Source: an uncultured Collinsella sp. (GTDB lineage: Bacteria > Actinomycetota > Coriobacteriia > Coriobacteriales > Coriobacteriaceae). Taken from it: a stretch of DNA of 64,000 bases. The notes beneath the pieces were generated by a model. That model was not told the origin of the DNA. It saw nothing but the letters and a program-made list of their open reading frames with translations, and made no database searches. The first letter of the stretch is position 1. The number at the start of each line of letters is the position of its first letter. Made by a program: the position numbers and the translations under genes. The DNA is taken from NCBI GenBank assembly GCA_900767675.1, contig CAAFZX010000004.1:1-64000 (forward strand), written 5' to 3'. Positions 55,402 to 62,154 of the stretch are shown here, in pieces.

Positions 55402-56395
55402 TGGTGGTACCCTCCTGCGCGGTTATTCTGAGTTGAATGGAAATGACCTCGTTGCCGATCTTCTCGTCCGCGTTGTTGTAGAGCGCGGAGTAGGCGTCCA
55501 CGTTGTCGTAGGGTTTTGCGGCGGCAGTGCTGCCCGACAGGCCGTAGAAGTAGAGTGCTTTGTTATTTTCCACGTCTGTTTTCAGGGCGCTGTAGCCTTC
55601 GTTCTCTGCCTCAAACAGATTCTTGTAGTAATTCGTGTTACCCGTAAGGACAAAGTTCTGGAAGTACTCCGGCCATACCCAGTACAGCGTGATGGGAACG
55701 GACTTGTTTGTGGGGCTGGTCGTTTTGCCGTCTTCGCAAAATTCGCTCTTTGAAATCGTGATTTGGTTGTTTATCACACGATCCGAGTAATACCCGTTGT
55801 CGCATTTCGTAAAGAACAGCAAGTGGCCCTTAACCAAGCCAAGGAGCGTCGCCGCCTCGGCCGTCAGCGTTCCCTCGTCTTTGACAACGCCAACGCCCTT
55901 GGCCTTAAGTACGCGGGATAGGTTGATCGTGATATCGCCGAGGTCATCCGTGTGCGGCGTCACCGTAAACGTAATCTTGCCGCGAGCACCCGGGTACAGA
56001 GAGCCCGCGGTCTCGTTGTTGAGGTTGGAGCCGAGCGTCACCGTCATGGCGTCGGCCGTATCCAGGCCACCGATAGTTTGCTTTTCGGTGTCCGTGCGCT
56101 CGGAACGCTCGTAATAGCCCACGTGGGCGTCGGACTCACCCTCGCCCTCGGCGGTCAGCATGTACCGATCCGCCTTCGCCCCAATCGTGCTCCCCGTGGC
56201 GCTCACTCGATTGTTCGCGGCAAACCAGGCCAGGCATGCAAAGATGGCAACGATGGCAGCCAGCACAAACAGACCGCTCACCAGGAAATCCTTCCAGAAA
56301 TCCTTGAGGGTTCGCACGTGCTCGTCGGCAGCTTGACGGTACTCGGCCGCTGTCTTGTGCTGCTGGAGCTCGCTATGTCGGTCCATGCCACTCAT
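55394..56395 (-). CDS. Single-pass membrane protein, first gene of the surface operon
   Basis: A 333-residue protein. A cytoplasmic tail with a predicted helix (1-38) leads to one membrane segment (about 39-65, VSGLFVLAAIVAIFACLAWFA), directly followed by NNRVSATGSTIGAKADRYMLTAEG. This junction, with Trp-Phe and a VSATG-like strand, resembles proteins found beside TasA-like genes in gut Firmicutes. The extracellular part continues with GARGKITFTVTPHTDDLGDITINLSRV. It opens a four-gene minus-strand operon ending with the giant protein. No strong ribosome site is seen for either ATG (56395 or 56386), so the start is uncertain. Confidence 0.6.
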   Translation of the reverse strand: MSGMDRHSELQQHKTAAEYRQAADEHVRTLKDFWKDFLVSGLFVLAAIVAIFACLAWFAANNRVSATGSTIGAKADRYMLTAEGEGESDAHVGYYERSERTDTEKQTIGGLDTADAMTVTLGSNLNNETAGSLYPGARGKITFTVTPHTDDLGDITINLSRVLKAKGVGVVKDEGTLTAEAATLLGLVKGHLLFFTKCDNGYYSDRVINNQITISKSEFCEDGKTTSPTNKSVPITLYWVWPEYFQNFVLTGNTNYYKNLFEAENEGYSALKTDVENNKALYFYGLSGSTAAAKPYDNVDAYSALYNNADEKIGNEVISIQLRITAQEGTTNG

Positions 56396-56901
56396 CGCTT
56401 ACGTTTGCCCCGCTTGGGGGCGTGCCATCCTTTCCGCTTGGTCGCGCTAAATCCGTTGCTCGAAGGTAGAGAATTCAGGCAGAATACAACACCATACGAT
56501 AAGGTAAAAGAATAGCATTGACCTGCGGTTTGCTCCACGGCGCAAGCCTTAATGATGTCTTAAAAGTCAAACCCTCGGTGTAAGGGGGTCAGGTTACTTC
56601 GCACCAACATGGTGCAAACAAACCTGGCCCCCTTGCATCAAATTCGGATTTTCTGAACCCGCTGGTCAGGGGCACTCTTATTGGCAAAAAAGCGGGGAGC
56701 ACCGATACGGCACTCCCCGCCCACTCAACCGTGCGCGCATTGTTCACGCAACGGTTCGCACGTCCATTCAAACTTTGCCTCATCTTAACCTCATTTTGAG
56801 GTCAACTGCGCCCTGTTTTCGACGTTTGCCCAGTTGTTTGCTTGCTTCATCTTAACCTCATCTTCACCTCATTTGAGGTGAAGATGAGGTTAAGGGCGCG
56901 T
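56396..56901. other. 506-bp region: promoter of the surface operon, hairpins and left AlbA-remnant repeat
   Basis: No gene is seen. The left part must hold the promoter of the surface operon. GGGGG-CAGGTT at 56585-56597 and AACCTG-CCCCC near 56622-56634 pair around an inner GCACCA/TGGTGC hairpin. The rest is the 136-bp repeat that flanks the AlbA-type remnant, starting at 56775. Confidence 0.65.
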
Positions 56902-56910
56902 TTAAGCTAG
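56775..56910. repeat. Left 136-bp direct repeat of the AlbA-type remnant
   Basis: Matches 57475-57610 in the same orientation over 136 bp, differing mainly in a 20-bp patch near 56806-56823. Both copies contain an almost perfect palindrome: 21 bp at 56850-56870 (CTTAACCTCATCTTCACCTC-) pair with the next 21 bp across TT. The repeat contains the last codons of the remnant gene. Confidence 0.85.
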
Positions 56911-57423
56911 CTGAGAACCCTCCAATACCCCGCAAAGCTTGAGCCCTCGCTTTAAACGGCCATCCTGCTTAAGAGCCTTAACGTCCCTGTCGGCCATGCT
57001 CTTTGTAATGCCAATCGCGTTACAAAGCTCGAGCAGCGTTGCCTCGGGGTGCTCCGCAAAATAAGCCAGCACGCAATCACGGCGCGCAGCAATCCCCGAT
57101 GCGCCCGCATAGCCGCGCCGTACATAGTGGCCGTCATCGCCAGTAGCTTTATCCGAGCGCCAGGCAAAGAGCGTCGTGAGGAAATATATCCTGTCCTCAT
57201 CCGTCTCGAACCGTGGCGCCGGCGAGCCGTTAACTTCAAGCGCGTGCAGGATCTTGTGAAATCCCGTGTTACGGCCTTCGGTAAGATGCAGCTCTTTGAG
57301 AAAATCGCCCACGCGGCGATTGCGATATCTTCTGCTCACCGCCCGATACTGCATAAGGTTCTCGATTGTGATCGAACGGTCGGCCCCCGGGTGACTCAAA
57401 ATTTCAATCCTATCCGGCAGCAC
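56902..57423 (-). pseudogene. C-terminal remnant of an AlbA/HATPase_c_4/wHTH regulator
   Basis: 173 residues that match only the 3' part of proteins like the one at 39584-41053: PDRIEILSHPGADRSITIENL, RRVGDFLKELHLTEGRNTGFHKI and a C-terminal winged helix (VLAYFAEHPEATLLELCNAIGITKSMADRDVKALKQDG). The matching frame continues upstream as DSREPIEVRV to about 57480, where it hits a stop at the edge of the right repeat, so the AlbA domain and half the ATPase region are gone. The boundary of the loss coincides with the repeat. Confidence 0.75.
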
Positions 57424-57474
57424 TCGAACCTCAATTGGCTCACGAGAATCTTGTGCGCCTCCCGGTCCATTGGC

Positions 57475-57610
57475 TTTGCCTCATCTTAACCTCATTTTGA
57501 GGTCAACGATAGCGATATTTCAGCGTTTGCCCAGTTGTTTGCTTGCCTCATCTTAACCTCATCTTCGCCTCATTTGAGGTGAAGATGAGGTTAAGGGCGC
57601 GTTTAAGCTC
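57475..57610. repeat. Right 136-bp direct repeat of the AlbA-type remnant
   Basis: Second copy of 56775-56910. It contains the same palindrome of CTTAACCTCAT and CTTCGCCTCAT units (57552-57594) with one changed base. It sits where the start of the truncated gene should be. Confidence 0.85.
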
Positions 57611-57630
57611 GCCTGCCCTCACACACAAAA

Positions 57631-57671
57631 ACCGGGGTGGGGCCCGCTGTTCTTGCAGCCCCCACCCCGGT
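57631..57671 (-). terminator. Intrinsic terminator of the oxidoreductase gene
   Basis: ACCGGGGTGGGG (57631-57642) pairs with CCCCACCCCGGT (57660-57671); on the minus strand TTTTT follows. Confidence 0.8.
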
Positions 57672-57746
57672 CGATGGCCTATGTTCGTTGGGACGCAGCC
57701 GGGCGAGGCGGATCCGTGCTACCGCCCCGCCCCGCCGCGATGTTAC

Positions 57747-59777
57747 CTACAGCTCGTTGGCCGCGTGATATGCCGTGCGGATGGCGCTCGCGATGTCGGC
57801 GGTGCGCTCGCCCGAGCAATCGCCCACGCAGGTCACGGGCACCGTCACGCCGTCCAGGTCAAACGCGTTGGCCTTGGAGCCCACGGCCATCACCACGTAA
57901 TCGCAGGCGATCTTCACCGGTTCCTCGGCGCCGTCCTCGGTGGTGCGAATGGCCTCCACGCCCTCGTCGGTAATGGCGGTCAGGCGGGTCTTCACGTGCT
58001 GCCCCACGTTGTGCTCGGCGAAGTCGCTCATGATCAGCGGCAGAATGGTCTCGGACTCGCCCGCGGCAATCTTGTCGAGCATCTCCACGATCGTTACCTC
58101 GCAGCCGTGCTGCAGCAGGTACTCGGCAGTCTCGGTGCCCACCAGGCCACCGCCAATGACGGCGACGCGGCCCGTAAGCTCCACCTTGCCGGCCAGCACG
58201 TCCCAGCTCGAGACGACCTTGTCCGAATCGGCACCCGGAACGGGGATGACCACGTCGTGCGCGCCCACGGCCACAATCGCAGCGTCGGCGGCGTTGAGGT
58301 CCTCAACGGTAGCGGCATGGTTGAGCTCGACCTTCACGCCCAGGCCAGGCAGAATCTTCTCGTAGTACTCGACCGAGCGCATGATCTCGTCCTTGCGCGG
58401 AGGCGCGGCCGCCAGCACGATCTGGCCGCCCAGATGGTCGCTCGCCTCGTAGACAGTCACATCGTAGCCGCGCTTGGCCGCCACGCGCGCGGCCTCCAGG
58501 CCGGCAATACCGCCGCCCACCACGGCGATCTTCTTGTCGCCCTCACCCGGCTTAATGGCGACGGTCGCCTCGTCGCCGTTCTCGGCATTGAGCACGCACG
58601 AGATGTACTTGCGGTTTTGAATCGCGTCGACGCAGCCCTTGTTGCAGTTGAGGCACTCGCGGATGGGCTCGCCCGTGGCGGCCTTCAGCGCAATGTCGGG
58701 GTCGCACATGAGCGAGCGGCCATAGGCGATGATATCGGCCGCGCCGTCTTCCAGAATCTTCTCACCGGCCTCGACCGAGACCACGCGGCCGACGGTTGCC
58801 ACCGGCACGGAGACCAGGGCCTTGACACGCTCGGCCACGGGCAGCGTCCAGTTGTAGGGCATGGCGCCCATGGGCGGAATGGTGTCGCCCATGTTGCCGG
58901 TGTGGTTGGCCTGCGCGACCTGGATCATATCGATGCCCGCGCCCTCGAGCAGCTTGGCAAACTCGCAGGCCTCGTCGGGCTGCAGGCCGCCCTTGCCGCG
59001 CGGCGTGCCGTCGGGGTTCTCCATGATCACGGGGAGCTTGTACTCCACCATCAGCTGCGGCGCGGCTTCCTTAATGGCGGCGACGACCTCCAGCGCGTAG
59101 CGGACGCGGTTCTCGAACGAGCCACCGTACTCGTCGGTGCGCTGGTTGAGGATGGCCGAGCACAGCGAACCCACCAGACGGTCGCCGTGGACCTCGATGG
59201 CGTCGATGCCGGCCTGCTGCGCGCGGGCGGCCGAGGCGGCAATAGCCTCCTTGATCTGGGTGAGCTGCTCTACACTCGCCTCGTTCACAAAGTGCTGCAT
59301 GTCGTGGTGCAGCTTGGCGTATGCCTGATTGCGGATCTCGTTGGACTCGGCCATCTTGGCGGCAAAGGTCTCCTCGTCGCCGGCGGCCTTGGCCTCCTGC
59401 GCGGCCTTGGCGGCGGCCATGGAGCCCATGACCATGCGGCCGACACCGGGCACGTCGTACTCGGGATGGAACAGCTGCAGCGCGACCTTGGCACCGTGCT
59501 TGTGAACGGTGTCGGCCAGCGCCTTAAACGTGGGGATCTGGGCGTCGGTCGCCAGCTTGGGCGTGGGGCTTGCGGTCATGACGGGAGCGACGTCACCGAT
59601 GACGATGTAGCTCACGCCGCCGCGGGCCAAGCGCTCGTAAAAAGCCAGGCTGCGCTCGCCGATGGAACCGTCGCGCTCCTCGTAGCCGGTGGTCAGCGGC
59701 GGGAACATAATGCGGTTCTTGAGCTCAAGGGGGCCAACCGTAATGGGCTGGAGCAGCTTGGATGCAGGTGCGGTCAT
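57747..59777 (-). CDS. NADH:flavin oxidoreductase / 2,4-dienoyl-CoA reductase-family protein
   Basis: A 676-residue flavoenzyme. Residues 1-370 are an old-yellow-enzyme TIM barrel binding FMN (NRIMFPPLTTGYEE, AIEVHGDRLVGSLCSAILNQRTDEYGGSFENRVR). A [4Fe-4S] cluster binds at CLNCNKGC with a further Cys 12 residues on, near residue 390. Residues 425-676 are FAD/NAD-binding (VVGGGIAGLEAARVAAKRGYDVTVYE; VIGGGLVGTETAEYLL; CVGDCSGERTADIASAI). This is the architecture of FadH, trimethylamine dehydrogenase and the bile-acid enzyme BaiCD. Gut relatives reduce enoate or steroid substrates; which applies here is unknown. AGAGGA precedes the ATG. An array of hairpins lies in its upstream region. Confidence 0.85.
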   Translation of the reverse strand: MTAPASKLLQPITVGPLELKNRIMFPPLTTGYEERDGSIGERSLAFYERLARGGVSYIVIGDVAPVMTASPTPKLATDAQIPTFKALADTVHKHGAKVALQLFHPEYDVPGVGRMVMGSMAAAKAAQEAKAAGDEETFAAKMAESNEIRNQAYAKLHHDMQHFVNEASVEQLTQIKEAIAASAARAQQAGIDAIEVHGDRLVGSLCSAILNQRTDEYGGSFENRVRYALEVVAAIKEAAPQLMVEYKLPVIMENPDGTPRGKGGLQPDEACEFAKLLEGAGIDMIQVAQANHTGNMGDTIPPMGAMPYNWTLPVAERVKALVSVPVATVGRVVSVEAGEKILEDGAADIIAYGRSLMCDPDIALKAATGEPIRECLNCNKGCVDAIQNRKYISCVLNAENGDEATVAIKPGEGDKKIAVVGGGIAGLEAARVAAKRGYDVTVYEASDHLGGQIVLAAAPPRKDEIMRSVEYYEKILPGLGVKVELNHAATVEDLNAADAAIVAVGAHDVVIPVPGADSDKVVSSWDVLAGKVELTGRVAVIGGGLVGTETAEYLLQHGCEVTIVEMLDKIAAGESETILPLIMSDFAEHNVGQHVKTRLTAITDEGVEAIRTTEDGAEEPVKIACDYVVMAVGSKANAFDLDGVTVPVTCVGDCSGERTADIASAIRTAYHAANEL

Positions 59778-59918
59778 GGATATTCCTCTCTTGTAGGCGC
59801 GGCGGCGATGATGCCGCGTAGTTGTCTAGAGGATATGGCATGGGAGTGCGGCAGCGCAACGGAAATCGGCAGACAGCAGGTAGCGGCAGGTGGATGGGGC
59901 GGGGCGGCCCGTCGGTTT

Positions 59919-60298
59919 GTCTCAATCTGTAACAGTTACTCGCCAAAAACCGGGTCTTACTGTTACAGATCGAGACATTCCTCTCAACCCATCCCCAACA
60001 ATCTAGATCTGTAACAGCTAGGCCCACTTTTGGCCCCTACCTGTTACAGATCGAGACAAACCAATCTAATCTGCCGAAAGATCTCGATCTGTAACAGTTA
60101 CTCAGCAAAATGAACCCCAGATGTTACAGATCGAGACAAACGGGGCCCGCCTGCTAGAAAATCTCAATCTGTAACAACAACTCGGCAAAATCCGTCCCTC
60201 GTGTTACAGATTTAGACAAACGAAGACCGTCCTGCCGAAACATCTCGATCTGTAACACTTGGCCGCCCAAATCGGGTCCATCTGTTACAGATCAAGAT
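59919..60298. repeat. Array of five hairpin units with an 80-bp period
   Basis: Ten copies of a 16-bp half-site (type GTCTCGATCTGTAACA) alternate in orientation. Left arms end at 59934, 60016, 60096, 60176 and 60257; right arms start at 59961, 60042, 60122, 60202 and 60283. Each pair encloses a 25-26-nt loop, and 23-24-nt linkers separate units, so half-sites recur about every 40 bp. Arms are conserved; loops and linkers have diverged, with traces such as ACTCxGCAAAA shared by three loops and CTGCCGAAA by two linkers. No cas genes are present and the repeat is not CRISPR-like. It lies between the tRNA terminator and the oxidoreductase promoter. Confidence 0.85.
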
Positions 60299-60344
60299 AT
60301 TGTTTGAGAAGCTGCGGACCGTACCAAAAGATGGTCCCGGAATA

Positions 60345-60377
60345 ACAAAAAAGCTCGCCGGCTAGGCCGACGAGCTG
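60345..60377 (-). terminator. Terminator of the initiator tRNA gene
   Basis: On the minus strand AGCTCGTCGGC and GCCGGCGAGCT pair around a short loop and are followed by TTTTTTG. It lies about 10 bp past the tRNA 3' end. Confidence 0.85.
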
Positions 60378-60385
60378 CAAGTTCT

Positions 60386-60462
60386 TGGTCGCGGGGGCAG
60401 GATTTGAACCTACGACCTCCGGGTTATGAGCCCGGCGAGCTACCAGACTGCTCCACCCCGCA
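60386..60462 (-). tRNA. tRNA-Met (CAT), initiator type
   Basis: A 77-nt cloverleaf with encoded CCA. The D-arm GAGCAGTCTGGTAGCTC, anticodon loop CTCATAA between CCGGG and CCCGG, and T-loop GTTCAAATC are all present. Three consecutive G-C pairs in the anticodon stem mark it as the initiator. The first acceptor pair reads U1-G72 in place of the C1-A72 of E. coli, keeping the weak end expected for an initiator. Its 3' end faces the accessory region. Confidence 0.93.
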
Positions 60463-60658
60463 ATGTCTGGGCGCCTCATGTGCGCAAGAGAGAATATTAC
60501 GCGGGAGTTCGGTAAACGGCAAGGAAAATCTCGTAGAGCATAATTCCTTCATATTTAAACCCCTCAGTACATATCATCGTAAACGAATCGCAGCCGAGCG
60601 CCGGCGGCGGCGCGTATACAATGGTGCGCGTCCTTTTACGCCGACACCTGGAGTAGAC

Positions 60659-61432
60659 ATGCTGCTCGCTATCGATATGGGAAACACGCAGACGGCCATG
60701 GGCCTGTTTGACGGAGACGAGCTGGTGCAGTCGTGGCGTATGCCCACCGACCGCTCCTTTACCGCCGACGAGATCCACGTGCGCCTGATGGGCTTCTTTA
60801 AGATGTACGACCTTTCGCTCGGTGCGGTCGACGCGATCGCCTTTGCCGGCGTGGTGCCGCAGCTCTCGCGCGAGTGGCACGCCGTGGCCGACCGCATCGC
60901 GGCGGACGCCATCGTCATTGGGCCGCAGACGGCGGCCGTGACCAAGCTGCGGGCGGCACGCCCCCAGGCCGTTGGTGCCGACCGCATCGCCAACGCCGTC
61001 GCTGCCGAGACCTTCTACGGCGCTCCGGCGATCGTGGTGGACTTTGGCACCGCAACCAATATCGACGTCATCGATGAGGACGGTTATTACATTGGCGGAG
61101 CGATCGCGCCGGGTATCCGCATCTCCATGGACGCGCTTGCCGCCCGTGCTGCCAAGCTCGCCAGCGTGCCGCTCGAGGCGCCCGAGCACGCCATCGGCCG
61201 CGATACCGAGGAGTGCATCAAGGTCGGCGCCGTGATGGGCGCCGCCGCCATGGCCGAGGGCCTGGTCGCGCGCATGAAGCGCGAGCTGGGCCGTGAGGAC
61301 GCCACCGTTATCGCCACGGGCGGCCTCGCCAGCATCGTCGCCGATTCGACCGACGCCTTTGATATAGTCGACGGCCAGCTCACCATCAAGGGTATCTGCG
61401 AAATCTACCGCCGCATGCAGGAGCTGGGGTAG
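60659..61432 (+). CDS. coaX: Type III pantothenate kinase
   Basis: A 257-residue cytoplasmic kinase for the first step of coenzyme A synthesis. The phosphate-binding start MLLAIDMGNTQTAMGLFDGD (DxGNT), the pantothenate-site GADRIANAVAA near residue 105, and DFGTATNIDVID with GGAIAPGIRISMDAL identify the CoaX family. The ATG at 60659 follows GGAG at 5 nt; the upstream open frame runs through the tRNA complement and is not coding. It stands alone on the plus strand, convergent with the biotin-ligase-like gene 20 bp downstream. CoaX enzymes need a monovalent cation and are not feedback-inhibited by CoA. Confidence 0.95.
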   Translation: MLLAIDMGNTQTAMGLFDGDELVQSWRMPTDRSFTADEIHVRLMGFFKMYDLSLGAVDAIAFAGVVPQLSREWHAVADRIAADAIVIGPQTAAVTKLRAARPQAVGADRIANAVAAETFYGAPAIVVDFGTATNIDVIDEDGYYIGGAIAPGIRISMDALAARAAKLASVPLEAPEHAIGRDTEECIKVGAVMGAAAMAEGLVARMKRELGREDATVIATGGLASIVADSTDAFDIVDGQLTIKGICEIYRRMQELG

Positions 61433-61452
61433 GCTCTGGCGAAGCCGAGGCG

Positions 61453-62154
61453 TTACAGCCCGCGAATGCGCACGGCCTCGGGCGGAAACTCTTGCTCGCC
61501 GGTGTCGGTCTTAATGGTTGCGCGACCCCAGATGTCCAGGCCCGCAAACACGCCGACCGCAAGCGGCAGACCGTTGGGCGACACCGCCGCGACCTGACGA
61601 CCCAGCAGCGGCACCATATCGAAGTACTCGCCCAGCACCGGGGCCAGCGGGCCGGCAGCGCCCTGCGGTGTGTTGGCGGCAACCGCCCAGGCGTCAACGC
61701 GGGTCAGCACGGCGGCGGCCAATGCCTCGACCAGCACCTCGTCAGCCACATCCACGCCAAGCTCGCCTAGCGCCGCACGCTCAACATCAACCGTCACCAC
61801 GGCAAACATGCCCGCAGCACCGGCACCACCGTTGACGGCGACGCGCGCGAGCGACGTCTCAAACGCAGGAGCGCCGCACACGATGTCACTCGGCCACCGG
61901 ATGCCCACCTTGCCGGCAAGCCCCAGACCCGGCGTTGCGGCCGTGCCCGCGAGCGCGTCCATCATGCCTATTGCGGCCACAAACGGCAGGCCGTGGAAGG
62001 CGTGCATGTTCACATCGGGGCGCACGACCAGCGAAAACGTCAGCGATGCATCGCCCGCGCTCCACGCGCACCAGCCCGCGGACATGCCCTCGCGGCCCGC
62101 GTCACGCGCCGCGTCGAGCTCGGTACCGGCGGCAACAGCATTCATCTCGATCAT
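61453..62154 (-). CDS. Divergent biotin-protein-ligase-like (BirA/LplA fold) protein
   Basis: A 233-residue protein. The string SLVVRPDVNMHAFHGLPFVAAIGMMDAL followed by GIRWPSDIVCG aligns with the SL-RP...L...AxAVAxAL...KWPND-L core of biotin ligases. The catalytic lysine of KWPND is replaced by Arg, and the biotinyl-AMP loop GRGRxGR is not found (AGREGMSAGWCAW lies where it should be). It also lacks an N-terminal DNA-binding domain. A working ligase is doubtful; a specialised or regulatory relative is possible. It starts directly at the stop of the folP-folK gene (TAGATG), so the two are co-translated. An ATG at 62145 is an alternative start. Confidence 0.5.
   Translation of the reverse strand: MIEMNAVAAGTELDAARDAGREGMSAGWCAWSAGDASLTFSLVVRPDVNMHAFHGLPFVAAIGMMDALAGTAATPGLGLAGKVGIRWPSDIVCGAPAFETSLARVAVNGGAGAAGMFAVVTVDVERAALGELGVDVADEVLVEALAAAVLTRVDAWAVAANTPQGAAGPLAPVLGEYFDMVPLLGRQVAAVSPNGLPLAVGVFAGLDIWGRATIKTDTGEQEFPPEAVRIRGL

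Larger units (their letters stand above)
57424..57746. other. 323-bp region: right repeat of the AlbA remnant and an oxidoreductase terminator
   Basis: No intact gene is seen. It holds a further 57 bp of the AlbA-type remnant frame, the right 136-bp repeat (57475-57610), and the terminator of the oxidoreductase gene. Confidence 0.7.
59778..60385. other. 608-bp intergenic region dominated by a hairpin array
   Basis: No gene is seen. The left 140 bp hold the start region of the oxidoreductase gene. The array of five hairpins occupies 59919-60298, and the tRNA terminator closes the region. Confidence 0.75.

Noticed and set aside
57543..60014. Plus-strand frame of 823 codons over the oxidoreductase gene
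   Set aside because: It is the GC-driven antisense frame of a clear flavoenzyme; the product is a run of His/Gly/Val/Ala without domains.
59919..60298. CRISPR array
   Set aside because: Half-sites are 16 bp and alternate in orientation, spacers share residual similarity, and there are no cas genes.
38600..60500. Integrative element using the initiator tRNA
   Set aside because: No integrase, relaxase or second att site was seen in the window; the region has mixed content and may be several insertions.
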